From contig NZ_FNOV01000001.1 of NCBI RefSeq assembly GCF_900107135.1, positions 186,001 to 250,000 of the forward strand: a stretch of 64,000 nt of DNA. Reading direction: 5' to 3'. Under the pieces are notes generated by a model that was given only the letters and a program-made list of their open reading frames with translations, was not told the DNA's origin and made no database searches. Positions 16,552 to 25,081 of the stretch are shown here, one piece after another; the first letter of the stretch is position 1; every line of letters starts with the position of its first letter. The translations under genes were made by a program, and so were the position numbers. The stretch comes from Hymenobacter psychrophilus. GTDB lineage: Bacteria > Bacteroidota > Bacteroidia > Cytophagales > Hymenobacteraceae.

Positions 16552-17535
16552 ATGAATAACTTCTCCTATATCCAAGCCGATAAAGCCAAGGAAGCCACCA
16601 CGGCCAAGCGCGACGATAAATCGGCCGCTTTCATTGCCGGGGGCACCACGCTGCTGGACCTGATGAAGCTGAACGTGGAAAACCACGACCAGCTCATCGA
16701 CGTGAACATGCTGCCCTTCCGGGGCATCGAGATGACCAAGAACGGCCTGCGCATCGGGGCCCTGGAGCGCATGAGCGACGTGGGCGAGCACCCGCTGGTG
16801 GTGCAGAACTTCCCGGCCGTGTCGCAGTCGCTGCTGCTGGCGGCCTCGGCCCAGCTGCGCAACATGGCCAGCATTGGGGGCAACGTGCTGCAACGCACCC
16901 GCTGCGGCTATTTCCGCGACACGGCGTTTCCCTGCAACAAGCGCGAGCCCGGCACCGGCTGCCCCGCCATCGAGGGCGACAATCGTAACCTGGCCATCCT
17001 CGGCACCAGCGACGCCTGCATTGCCACCAGCTACCCCGGCGACCTGTCGGTGGCCCTCGTTGCCCTCGACGCCGTGCTGACCCTGGAAAATGCCAAGGGC
17101 AAGCAGCGCGAGGTGCCCATCACGAAGTTCTATCTGCTGCCCGGCAGCACGCCCCAGAAGGAAACCGTGCTCGAAGACGACGAGCTGATTGTGGCCGTGA
17201 CCATTCCGCAGACCGCGGCGGCCCAGAAATCCATGTACCTGAAAGTGCGCGAGCGGACTTCCTACGCCTACGCGCTGGCCTCGGCCGCGGTGGGGCTGGA
17301 GGTGCAGGGAGGCGTTATCCGGGCGGCCAAAGTGGCCTTAGGTGGCGTGGGTGCCCAGCCCTGGCGCTCGCCCGAAGCCGAGAAAATGCTGGTGGGCAAA
17401 GCGCCTTCGGAAGCCGTGTTTCGGGCTGCCGCCGAAGCCGCGTTGCGCGGGGCCAAGCCCCGGGAGCACAACGCCTTCAAGGTAGAAATGGCCCAGAATA
17501 CGCTGGTGCGGGCCTTGAGTGAAGTGGCCGCCTAA
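16552..17535 (+). CDS. paoB: Aldehyde oxidoreductase, FAD-binding subunit (PaoB-like)
   Basis: 327 residues of the CO-dehydrogenase/xanthine-dehydrogenase FAD-binding family. FAD contacts are visible in IAGGTTLLDLMKLN (about 26-39) and AQLRNMASIGGNVLQRTRC (about 103-121). The loop RCGYFRDTAFPCNKREPGTG, followed by C, contains three closely spaced cysteines, as in PaoB where this region holds an extra [4Fe-4S] cluster. The C-terminal CO_deh_flav_C domain follows. It has no signal peptide and would be carried out with the Tat-tagged PaoA-like subunit. The gene order small-FAD-large matches E. coli paoABC. Confidence 0.9.
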   Translation: MNNFSYIQADKAKEATTAKRDDKSAAFIAGGTTLLDLMKLNVENHDQLIDVNMLPFRGIEMTKNGLRIGALERMSDVGEHPLVVQNFPAVSQSLLLAASAQLRNMASIGGNVLQRTRCGYFRDTAFPCNKREPGTGCPAIEGDNRNLAILGTSDACIATSYPGDLSVALVALDAVLTLENAKGKQREVPITKFYLLPGSTPQKETVLEDDELIVAVTIPQTAAAQKSMYLKVRERTSYAYALASAAVGLEVQGGVIRAAKVALGGVGAQPWRSPEAEKMLVGKAPSEAVFRAAAEAALRGAKPREHNAFKVEMAQNTLVRALSEVAA

Positions 17536-17540
17536 CTTAT

Positions 17541-17630
17541 TTCTCGCAGAGGTCCGCAGAGGGATGCGCAGAGGTTAACAAGAAAACCTCCTTTTACCTC
17601 CGCGCATCCCTCTGCGGACCTCTGCGAGAA
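17541..17630. repeat. Inverted repeat TTCTCGCAGAGGTCCGCAG between paoB and paoC
   Basis: 35-base arms at 17541-17575 and 17596-17630 pair with one mismatch and a 20-base loop. It fills the gap between the FAD and molybdenum subunit genes and is unrelated to the repeat in the previous gap. Confidence 0.88.
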
Positions 17631-17647
17631 AACAACTACTGAATCAA

Positions 17648-19978
17648 ATGGAAACCAACCAGACAAAGAACGCCCCCACCAACGTAGTCGGCAAACCAAT
17701 GGACCGGGTGGACGGCCCGGCCAAGGTAACCGGCGCGGCCCGCTACTCGGCCGAAATAAGCGTGCCCGGCACGGTGTACGGCGTGCTCAAGACCAGCACC
17801 ATCGCCAAGGGGCGCATCACCAGCATCGATACCACGCGGGCGGCCAAGGAGCCGGGCATCCTCAACATCTTCACCCACCAGAACCTGCCCAAGCCGGCCA
17901 AAACGCCTAAGCAGGTGGAGAAGTGGCGGGCGGCCCAGAGCTACCTGCCCATGCAGGACGACCAAGTGCAGTACGCCGGTCAGCCGGTAGCCCTGGTGGT
18001 AGCGGCTACGCTGGAGGCGGCCACCCAGGCGGCGGCCCTCATCCAGGTAACCTACCAGGCCGAGGCGCCCATCGACTCCTTCCACGACCCCAAGGCGGAG
18101 CTCTTCGACCCCCAGAAAATTCAGCAGGGCAAGAAAGACAGCCACGTGGTACGCGGCAACCCCCAGCAGGCCTACGACGGAGCCGCCATCAAGCACGAGG
18201 CCACCTACGTGCACGCCATCAACCACCACAGCCCCATGGAGCCCGCCGCCACGCTGGCCGTGTGGGAGGGCGCCGATAAGCTGACGGTGTACGAGTCGAG
18301 CCAGAACGTGACCATGCATCAGGGCGCGCTGGCCGATCTGCTGGGTATGCCCCGGGAGCAGATCCGGGTCGTGACCAAGTACATCGGCGGCGGCTTCGGC
18401 TGCAAGGGCTCGTTCTGGCCCCACACTATCCTGACGGTGCTGGCCGCCAAGGCCGTGAACCGGCCGGTGAAGCTGGTGCTCACGCGCCAGCAGATGTTCA
18501 CCGGCGTCGGCCACCGCGAAGACCAGGAGCAGACCCTGAAAATGGGCGCCACGGCCGACGGCAAGCTGGTATCATTGGTGCACACCAAGCGCGCCACGAC
18601 TTCCCCCTGGGACAACTACACCGAGTCGAACGGCAAGATCCTGGACATGCTCTACGCCTGTCCGAACTACTCCACCACCTACGAGCTGGCCCGGGCCAAC
18701 GTGATGACCTCGGTGTGGATGCGCGCGCCCGGCGAGGCCCCCGGCTCGTTTGCCCTGGAAAGCTCCCTCGATGACGTGGCCAACCAGCTGGGCATCGACC
18801 CGCTCGAAATCCGCCTCCGCAACTACGCCGACCACGATTACAGCAACAACAAGCCCTGGAGCAGCAAGAGCCTCAAGCAGTGCTACACCCGCGGAGCCGA
18901 GCTCTTCGGTTGGGATAAGCGCAACGCCAAGCCCGGCCAGAACCGCAAGGGCCGCGTGCTGGTGGGCCACGGCATGGCCACGGCCAGCTACCCGGTGCAC
19001 AGCTCCCAGGGCACGGCCCGGGTCCGCCTCTTCGCCGACGGCCACGCCGTGGTGGAAGCCGGCGCCACCGACCTGGGCACCGGCACCTACACCGTCATGA
19101 CTCAGGTTTCGGCCGATGCGCTGGGTTTGCCGCCCGAGAAAATACGCTTCGAGCTCGGCGACACCCGCCTGCCCACGGCCCCCGGTTCGGGCGGCTCGGT
19201 GGCGGCCGGCACGGTAGCCTCGTCCATTATGGCCGCCGCTGAAGACGTGTGGGACAAAGTGGTGAAGATGGCGGTGGCCGACAAGAAGTCGCCCCTCTAC
19301 AAAGCCAAGCCTGCTGATGTGAAGGTGGAGCTGGGCCGCATGTTCCTCATCAAAGACCCCAAGAAGGGCGAAACGCTATTGGCCACCCTCGGCCGCAGCG
19401 GCCAGCCTGATATTGAGGGCAGCGGCACCGGCAAGTACGGCGCGGGCTACGAGGAGAAGAACTTCGGCCAGAATGGGGCCGACGAGAACAACGACAAGAA
19501 GGAAAAGGTATCGGGCGGCCACTCCATGCACTCCTTTGGGGCGCACTTCTGCGAGGTAGAAGTGGACCCCGATCTGGGCACGGTGCGCATCACCCGCTGG
19601 GTGGGCGTGCACGGCGTGGGCACGGTGCTCAACCTGAAAACCGCCACCAGCCAGATGACGGGCGGGGCCATCTACGGCATCGGCGCGGCCCTGATGGAGG
19701 ACACCTTCCGCGACCCTAACTACGCCCGCTACACCAACGCCGACCTGGCCGGCTACCACGTCCCCGTCAACGCCGACATCCCCGATATTAAAGTGGAGTT
19801 CGTGCCCGAAACTGACCCCTACATCAACTATCTGGGGGTGAAGGGCATCGGCGAACTGGGCATGGTAGGCGTGGCCGCAGCCGTGGGCAACGCCATCTTC
19901 AACGCCACCGGCCGCCGCATGCGCAGCCTCCCCATCACCCCCGATAAGGTGCTGGAGGCCCTGCGCCAGCCGGCGTAA
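17648..19978 (+). CDS. paoC: Aldehyde oxidoreductase, molybdopterin-binding subunit (PaoC-like)
   Basis: 776-residue large subunit of the xanthine oxidase family that binds the molybdenum cofactor and oxidises aldehydes to acids. It opens with the typical GKPMDRVDGPAKVTGAARYS. The first cofactor loop GGGFGCKG is near residue 246, MRAPGEAPGSFALES follows near 358, and GSGGSVAAGT near 515. The catalytic glutamate is in KGIGELGMVG near residue 737. No signal peptide of its own. The start at ATG 17648 lies 17 bases after the preceding repeat. Downstream XdhC and MocA homologs would mature its cofactor. Confidence 0.92.
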   Translation: METNQTKNAPTNVVGKPMDRVDGPAKVTGAARYSAEISVPGTVYGVLKTSTIAKGRITSIDTTRAAKEPGILNIFTHQNLPKPAKTPKQVEKWRAAQSYLPMQDDQVQYAGQPVALVVAATLEAATQAAALIQVTYQAEAPIDSFHDPKAELFDPQKIQQGKKDSHVVRGNPQQAYDGAAIKHEATYVHAINHHSPMEPAATLAVWEGADKLTVYESSQNVTMHQGALADLLGMPREQIRVVTKYIGGGFGCKGSFWPHTILTVLAAKAVNRPVKLVLTRQQMFTGVGHREDQEQTLKMGATADGKLVSLVHTKRATTSPWDNYTESNGKILDMLYACPNYSTTYELARANVMTSVWMRAPGEAPGSFALESSLDDVANQLGIDPLEIRLRNYADHDYSNNKPWSSKSLKQCYTRGAELFGWDKRNAKPGQNRKGRVLVGHGMATASYPVHSSQGTARVRLFADGHAVVEAGATDLGTGTYTVMTQVSADALGLPPEKIRFELGDTRLPTAPGSGGSVAAGTVASSIMAAAEDVWDKVVKMAVADKKSPLYKAKPADVKVELGRMFLIKDPKKGETLLATLGRSGQPDIEGSGTGKYGAGYEEKNFGQNGADENNDKKEKVSGGHSMHSFGAHFCEVEVDPDLGTVRITRWVGVHGVGTVLNLKTATSQMTGGAIYGIGAALMEDTFRDPNYARYTNADLAGYHVPVNADIPDIKVEFVPETDPYINYLGVKGIGELGMVGVAAAVGNAIFNATGRRMRSLPITPDKVLEALRQPA

Positions 19979-19983
19979 GGCTT

Positions 19984-20096
19984 ACCCCACCCCCCGGCCC
20001 CCTCCCCTCCGGGAGAGGGGGAGCCTAACGGTTTCGTTCAACGATTTTGCGTCTGGCTCCCCCTCTCCCGGAGGGGAGGGGGCCGGGGGGTGGGGT
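19984..20096. repeat. C-run/G-run inverted repeat, 42-bp arms, between paoC and xdhC
   Basis: Arms 19984-20025 and 20055-20096 are perfect complements (ACCCCACCCCCCGGCCCCCT... against the reverse). Runs of C or G up to six long make G-quadruplex formation possible on either strand. Related partial copies are at 8304-8368 and 13966-14084. Confidence 0.88.
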
Positions 20097-20130
20097 GAAC
20101 ACCAGAACGAAAGCTAACAGCTTTATAAAT

Positions 20131-21321
20131 ATGACCGAACTCCAACGTCTTCTCATCGCTTACGACGAGCACCGCGCCGCCGGCCGGGCCTGCGCCCTGG
20201 CCTCGGTGGTGGACGTGGCCGGCTCGGCCTACCGCCGCCCCGGCGCCCGCATGCTCGTGACCGATGAAGGCCAGCTCACGGGGGCCATCAGCGGGGGCTG
20301 CCTTGAGGGCGACGCCCGCCAGCGCGCCCGCCGCGTAATTCAGCAGGGCCGCCCCACGGTGGTTACCTACGACTCCACCGACCCCGACGACGACCTGCAA
20401 TTCGGGGCCGCCCTGGGCTGCCAGGGCATCGTCCAGATTCTACTCGAACCCCTCGATTTCCAGGACCCCGACAACCCCGTGGAACTGCTGCGCCGCTGGG
20501 CCGGGGGCGTGGAAGCGCCCGCCGTCATCGTGACCATATTCGGCACTACCGGGCCTGAATCGGCGGTGCGGGTAGGGGAGCGGCTGCTGCTGCTGGCCGA
20601 CGGAACCGTGGAAAGTACCCTGCCCGCCCACGCCGACCTGTACAGCCAGCTACTCACCGATGCCCGCGCCGCTTTGGCGGCCGGTCAGCCCGCCACCCGC
20701 CACTACCCTGAAAGTGGCAGCGTGGTGCGGGTGAGCCTGGAAATCCTGCGCCCACCCGTGCGCCTGACCGTGTACGGGGCCGGTAATGATGTACAGCCGT
20801 TGGTGCGCCTGGCCGCCGGCCTCGGCTGGCGGGTGCGCGTGGTGGATGGTCGTCCGGCCCAGGCCGCCGTGAACCGCTTCCCCGAAGCCGACGAAGTGCG
20901 GGTGCTGCCCCTGGCGCAGGTAGGAGCGGAGCCCCACGATGGCAGCTTCGCCCTGCTGATGACCCACAACTACTACTACGACCTGGCCGTGTTGCGCCAC
21001 CTGCTGCCCGACCCCACTACCACCTACCTCGGGCTGCTGGGGCCGCGCAAGAAGTACGAGCGCCTGCTCGCAGAGCTCACCCAGGACTTCCCCGACGCGG
21101 CCCAGCGCTTGCAGGGCCGCATCCACAGCCCCATCGGCCTGAACCTGGGGGCCGAAACGCCGGAGGAAATTGCCCTGTCGGTAGTGGCCGAAATCCAGGC
21201 CGTCCTCACCGGCCGCCCCGCCGGCTTCCTCCGCGACTCGCCCCATCCCATCCACCCGCCCCTGCGCTCCGACGGCCCCCTGGTCCCCGAAGGCCGCGTG
21301 GACGTTGCGTGTGCGCTGTAG
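20131..21321 (+). CDS. XdhC family molybdenum-cofactor maturation protein
   Basis: 396-residue XdhC/CoxI-type chaperone that binds the molybdenum cofactor, promotes its sulfuration and inserts it into xanthine-oxidase-family enzymes (PaoD is the E. coli counterpart). The N-terminal XdhC domain shows GSAYRRPGARMLV and GAISGGCLEGDA, with the conserved cysteine. A Rossmann-like C-terminal domain begins near RLTVYGAGNDVQPLVRLA and contains MTHNYYYDL and LGLLGPRKKYERL. ATG 20131 is used, because the earlier frame start translates the preceding repeat. Its place behind paoABC supports a role in maturing that enzyme. Confidence 0.9.
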   Translation: MTELQRLLIAYDEHRAAGRACALASVVDVAGSAYRRPGARMLVTDEGQLTGAISGGCLEGDARQRARRVIQQGRPTVVTYDSTDPDDDLQFGAALGCQGIVQILLEPLDFQDPDNPVELLRRWAGGVEAPAVIVTIFGTTGPESAVRVGERLLLLADGTVESTLPAHADLYSQLLTDARAALAAGQPATRHYPESGSVVRVSLEILRPPVRLTVYGAGNDVQPLVRLAAGLGWRVRVVDGRPAQAAVNRFPEADEVRVLPLAQVGAEPHDGSFALLMTHNYYYDLAVLRHLLPDPTTTYLGLLGPRKKYERLLAELTQDFPDAAQRLQGRIHSPIGLNLGAETPEEIALSVVAEIQAVLTGRPAGFLRDSPHPIHPPLRSDGPLVPEGRVDVACAL

Positions 21322-21405
21322 CGCGAGCCTTTGCTTCGCATATCGTAGAACGGCCGGCCCACGAAACAAACTTTCGTAGTCCGGTCGTTTCGTGTAACAA
21401 AGCTT
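21322..21405 (+). other. Short gap with imperfect dyad ACGAAAC...GTTTCGT
   Basis: ACGAAAC (21361-21367) and GTTTCGT (21387-21393) form a short inverted repeat just before the mocA start. It might be an operator or a small mRNA hairpin. No promoter box is convincing. Confidence 0.35.
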
Positions 21406-22020
21406 ATGACCGCCATCCTCCTGCTCGCCGCCGGCGCTTCCTCCCGCCTCGGCCGCCCCAAACAGCTGCTACCCTACCAGGGCCAAACGCTCCTGCGCCG
21501 GGCCGCCGAAACCGCCGTAGCCGCCGCGGCCGGCGCGCCGGTAGTCGTGGTGACCGGGGCGCGTCATGAGGAGCTGCTGCCGGATCTGGCGGGCCTAGCG
21601 GTGCGAGTGGTGCGGTGCGCAGAGTGGGAGCGGGGCATGGGCGCGTCGCTCAAAACCGGGCTGGCCGCGCTGGACTCCACTGCGCCATCCGCCGTTACCG
21701 TGCTACTCTGCGACCAGCCCCACGTAACGCCCGCGCTGTTGCGGCAACTGGCCGCAACGCACGAAGCCACTGGCCAGCCCATCGTGGCCAGTGCCTACGC
21801 CGGTACCCGGGGTGTGCCGGTGCTGTTCGGGGCACAAGTGCTGCCCCTGCTGCGCCAGCTGCCCGATTCGGCCGGGGCTGCCGCTCTGCTGAAACAGTAC
21901 CCGGAGCTGGTCGCTACGGTGCCGTTTGCGGCCGGGGCGGTGGATGTGGATACGGAGGCCCAGTACGCGGCGCTGGTGGCCGGCCGGCCGGGCGTAGAGG
22001 CATCTCCTAAGCATTCCTAG
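21406..22020 (+). CDS. mocA: MocA/MobA-like nucleotidyltransferase
   Basis: 204-residue NTP-transferase that probably adds CMP to molybdopterin to give the MCD form used by xanthine-oxidase-family enzymes. The nucleotide-binding signature LLLAAGASSRLGRPKQLLPY is at residues 5-24, followed by VVVTGARHEEL, the WERGMGASLKTGL motif near 72 and LLCDQPHVTP near 101. The link with paoABC and xdhC favours MocA (cytidylyl) over MobA (guanylyl). It is the last gene of the set and is followed by a terminator. Confidence 0.87.
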   Translation: MTAILLLAAGASSRLGRPKQLLPYQGQTLLRRAAETAVAAAAGAPVVVVTGARHEELLPDLAGLAVRVVRCAEWERGMGASLKTGLAALDSTAPSAVTVLLCDQPHVTPALLRQLAATHEATGQPIVASAYAGTRGVPVLFGAQVLPLLRQLPDSAGAAALLKQYPELVATVPFAAGAVDVDTEAQYAALVAGRPGVEASPKHS

Positions 22021-22055
22021 CTTTTTTCGAAATACCAGCTTTGCTTGCCTTGTCC

Positions 22056-22090
22056 GCCACCCTGCCCATTCCGGCAGGGTGGCTCTTTCT
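22056..22090 (+). terminator. Terminator after mocA
   Basis: The stem GCCACCCTGCC (22056-22066) pairs with GGCAGGGTGGC (22073-22083) with a 6-base loop and is followed by TCTTTCT. It closes the aldehyde oxidoreductase operon. Confidence 0.8.
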
Positions 22091-22163
22091 GGGGGAGTTC
22101 ACTACCATGCTCCTCACGCGGCAAATCCTGCCGCCTGCCCCGATGATAAGCCCGCGCAACGAC

Positions 22164-22195
22164 GAAAAGACCCACCCAGGCGGGCAGATCTTTTC
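22164..22195 (-). terminator. Possible terminator of the small secreted protein gene
   Basis: GAAAAGACCCACCC...TCTTTTC forms a partly paired hairpin about 33 bases behind the minus-strand stop at 22228. The stem is interrupted, so this is a moderate call. Confidence 0.4.
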
Positions 22196-22227
22196 GGGGG
22201 GAAGTAGGGAAACGGATGCGGCTGGGG

Positions 22228-22641
22228 CTACCGGCGCGCTAGCGGCGGGCGAAGGGCGGCCTTCAGCTGGGCCTGGCGGCGGGTGGTGGACTGCAACTGG
22301 AGGGTATAGCAATACTGCACCGTCCCGATGCTGACCTCCACCCCGTAGGTCCCGTCGGCCAGTTGGCTTAGGTTCAGCTGCTGGCCGCAGGTGGGCTGCC
22401 GGCTGTAGGTTTCGTAAAGCAGCTGGTTGCCGGGGTAGCTGACAAAACGCAGGCGGGTGGCCTGCTGGCGGGGATTACTGATGCGCACCAGGTAGCGCAA
22501 GGAGTCGATTTGGCTGAGGTTGACGGCCTGGGCTTCGGCCTCTGCGGCCATCCAACGCGGGCGGGCCGTGGCGGAGCGCGACAGCGCCGAGGCGGCGAGC
22601 AGGCCGTAACCGAGCAACAGGGCAAGCAGGTTCTTTTTCAT
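22228..22641 (-). CDS. Small secreted protein of unknown function
   Basis: 137 residues with a signal peptide (KKNLLALLLGYGLLAASALS). The mature part has alternating polar/hydrophobic residues suggesting a single beta-sandwich domain, with phrases such as LRYLVRISNPRQQATRLRF and GTYGVEVSIGTVQYCYTLQL. It resembles small beta-sandwich proteins common in Hymenobacter that look like a sorting-domain fold without the conserved PNP start. No motif gives a function. Convergent with mocA and followed by a weak hairpin. Confidence 0.65.
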   Translation of the reverse strand: MKKNLLALLLGYGLLAASALSRSATARPRWMAAEAEAQAVNLSQIDSLRYLVRISNPRQQATRLRFVSYPGNQLLYETYSRQPTCGQQLNLSQLADGTYGVEVSIGTVQYCYTLQLQSTTRRQAQLKAALRPPLARR

Positions 22642-22946
22642 GGCTTAAAGGCTAAGGAAGGATGAAAAATGAAACGGGTATGAACTGAGGACTGGGTGAG
22701 GGTGGCCGTTTCCCGACACAAAGGTGGCCGTCCGGGCGCGCCCTGCGGGAAACTCAGCGTGTCCATTTCATCATCAAATCGTAAACCTCATTGCCGGAGT
22801 GTAACGCCGCGCTGATTCTCTGCGCTGCTTTCGTCGCCGGTGGGGGCTGCGCCGGCGGCATAGCCTGCGGCAGCCGGCCCATCCTGCGGCAACTGCAGCC
22901 GTGAAATCCCGTTATCTTGCCCGCACTACTTCCAACCATCCTCCTC
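22642..22946. other. Intergenic region, no supported gene
   Basis: 305 bases upstream of both the minus-strand small protein and the plus-strand MFS gene, hence a divergent regulatory region. TTATCTTG at 22912-22919 is a weak -7 box candidate for the MFS gene. An open frame runs on the minus strand into the MFS gene, but it has no family resemblance. Confidence 0.5.
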
Positions 22947-24392
22947 ATGCCCGAACCTGCCGCCGCCGTTGCCTCGCCCGAAGCCGGCTTCCACAACATT
23001 CCCAAGGACGACAAGCGCATCACCCGGGGCTGGACGTTCTACGACTGGGCCAACTCGGTGTACCCGCTGGTGATAACCAGCTCCATCTTCCCGATTTACT
23101 GGGGCTCGGTGGTGAAAGACCTCACGGGCACCGACAGCGGCAAAACGCCCGTCGAGTTTCTGGGCGTGCACATTCCGGGTACTTCGCTGCAGAACTATTC
23201 GGTGTCGGCGGCCTTCCTCATCATTGCCCTCATCAGCCCGCTGCTCACGGCCCTGGCCGATTATTCGGGCCGGCGGAAGCTGTTTATGCAGGTGTTCTGC
23301 TACCTCGGGGCGGCCTCGTGCGCGGGCCTGTATTTCTTCGACGCCAGCACGTTTACCATGGGCGTGTTCATCTTCATCATGGCCACAGTGGGCTTCTCGG
23401 GCTCCATTGTGTTCTACAATTCCTACCTGCCCGATATTTCGTCGGAAGAGCAGTTCGACTCGCTCTCGGCCCGGGGCTTCTCCATGGGCTACATCGGCTC
23501 GGTGCTGCTGCTGGTTATGTGCTTGGTGCTCATTCAGGGGCCCACGCTGTCGGGCACGCCGCTGTTTGGGCTGGAAGTGGGCGAGGCCACCCGCCTGAGC
23601 TTTTTGCTCACGGGCCTGTGGTGGGCCGGCTTCGCCCAGATTCCTTTCGCCACGCTGCCCGCCGACCCCGGCCGCCCCGCCGGGGCCACCAACGACTCGG
23701 GCTGGGTGCTCAACGGCTTCCGCGAGCTGGGTAAGGTGTGGGAGGAAACCAAGCACCAGCCCAACCTCAAGCGGTTTCTGCTGGCCTACTTCACCTACAA
23801 CATGGGCGTGCAGACGGTGATGTACGTGGCCACGCTGTTCGGTTCGGAGGAGCTGAAGCTGGAAACGTCGGCTCTCATCATGACCATTCTGTTGCTGCAG
23901 CTGGTGGGCATACTAGGCGCCTGGCTGTTTGCCAAGCTCTCCGAGCGCATTGGCAACACCCGCGCCCTGAGCTGGGCCGTGTTCATCTGGATGCTGATTT
24001 GCGTGGCCGGCTACTTTGTGCAGGCCGGCTGGAGCTTCTACGCACTGGCCTCGGTTATCGGCCTCACGATGGGGGCCGTGCAGAGCCTCTCGCGCTCCAC
24101 CTACTCCAAAATCATCCCCGAAAATACGCCCAACCCGGCCGCCTACTTCAGCTTCTTCGACGTAACCGAGAAGGTGGGCATCGTTATCGGCCTGCTGGTG
24201 TTCGGCGGCATCTCGCAAATCATGGGTGGCAACATGCGCTACAGCATCCTGGCCCTCATCGTGTTCTTCATCCTGGGCCTGTATTTCCTGCTTCAGCTGC
24301 GCGGCCGCAAGCTCCGCGAAGATTCCGGCACCGCTCCCGACACCTTCCCCGGCCCTCCACCGGCTTCGGTAGCGGCCGGCACACCGCTGTAG
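22947..24392 (+). CDS. MFS transporter of the UMF1 (Atg22-like) family
   Basis: 481 residues with about twelve membrane helices. The N-terminal signature RGWTFYDWANSVYPLVITSSIFPIYW is characteristic of UMF1 transporters, and LADYSGRRKL is the MFS loop 2-3 motif. It has paired halves with a central loop around residue 250 and a C-terminal cytoplasmic tail. Substrate is unknown; fungal Atg22 exports amino acids from the vacuole, but this need not hold here. ATG 22947 is chosen over an upstream TTG at 22917. A 53-bp-arm inverted repeat follows. Confidence 0.87.
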   Translation: MPEPAAAVASPEAGFHNIPKDDKRITRGWTFYDWANSVYPLVITSSIFPIYWGSVVKDLTGTDSGKTPVEFLGVHIPGTSLQNYSVSAAFLIIALISPLLTALADYSGRRKLFMQVFCYLGAASCAGLYFFDASTFTMGVFIFIMATVGFSGSIVFYNSYLPDISSEEQFDSLSARGFSMGYIGSVLLLVMCLVLIQGPTLSGTPLFGLEVGEATRLSFLLTGLWWAGFAQIPFATLPADPGRPAGATNDSGWVLNGFRELGKVWEETKHQPNLKRFLLAYFTYNMGVQTVMYVATLFGSEELKLETSALIMTILLLQLVGILGAWLFAKLSERIGNTRALSWAVFIWMLICVAGYFVQAGWSFYALASVIGLTMGAVQSLSRSTYSKIIPENTPNPAAYFSFFDVTEKVGIVIGLLVFGGISQIMGGNMRYSILALIVFFILGLYFLLQLRGRKLREDSGTAPDTFPGPPPASVAAGTPL

Positions 24393-24412
24393 GGTAGAGG
24401 AGCAAAATACTA

Positions 24413-24528
24413 CTGTCATCCTGAGCATTCCGCGCATCAAGCGGCGACGAAGGACCTTGTACCACCCACCGTGATGTGGTACAAGGTCCTTCGTCGCCGC
24501 TTGATGCGCGGAATGCTCAGGATGACAG
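24413..24528. repeat. Perfect inverted repeat, 53-bp arms, CTGTCATCCTGAGC family
   Basis: Arms 24413-24465 and 24476-24528 are exact complements with a 10-base loop, the longest perfect arms in the window. The core ATTCCGCGCATCAAGCGGCG replaces the GGAGC core of other copies, and both arms carry it. Confidence 0.92.
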
Positions 24529-24556
24529 GAAATTGATAACTCTTTAATTCAACCAG

Positions 24557-25075
24557 ATGCACACGTCCTCTCTCCAACAGAACATCCTCGCCGAACTCGA
24601 CCACGAGCTGGTGACCACCCGCAAGCTGCTGGCCCTGGTGCCCTTCGAGCAGGCCGATTACCAGCCGCACCCCAAGAGCATGAAGCTGGGCCAACTGGCC
24701 GTGCATATCGTGAACTTGCTGGCTTTTAAGCAGCTGTTCGTGCAGCACCCGAGCCGCGACTTTCTCGACCCCAACGGCCCCAAGCCCGGCCCCGCGCCCA
24801 CAAGCCACGAGGGGCTGCTGGCCCGCTTCGATGAAGCCAGCGCCAGCCTGCGCGCCGCCCTGCAGGAATCCGACGACGAAAAGCTAACGGACGGCTTCCG
24901 CCTCCACCGCGGCGAGCAGACGCTGCTGGAAATGCCCAAAGCCACCGCCATCCGCATCATGGGCCTCAACCACAGCATCCACCACCGCGGCCAGCTCAGC
25001 GTGTACCTGCGCCTGCTTGATATCCCGCTGCCCGCCATGTACGGCCCCTCGGCAGACGATAAAATCTGGGGATAA
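24557..25075 (+). CDS. DinB family protein
   Basis: 172-residue four-helix-bundle protein of the DinB/YfiT superfamily, probably a metal-dependent thiol transferase or damage-response protein. The three metal-ligand histidines fit HIVNLLAFKQ (about residue 50) and NHSIHHRGQLSVYLRLLD (about 138-155), with the usual HHRGQ motif. The C-terminal PAMYGPSADDK is typical of the Bacteroidota subgroup. It lies between two large inverted repeats and is a single gene. The substrate is not predictable. Confidence 0.85.
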   Translation: MHTSSLQQNILAELDHELVTTRKLLALVPFEQADYQPHPKSMKLGQLAVHIVNLLAFKQLFVQHPSRDFLDPNGPKPGPAPTSHEGLLARFDEASASLRAALQESDDEKLTDGFRLHRGEQTLLEMPKATAIRIMGLNHSIHHRGQLSVYLRLLDIPLPAMYGPSADDKIWG

Positions 25076-25081
25076 GAGAAG

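Noticed and set aside
22754-23023. Minus-strand open frame overlapping the MFS start
   Set aside because: The C-terminal part looks slightly protein-like, but the frame runs into the first 77 bases of the MFS gene and matches no family. A second frame in the same place is equally open.
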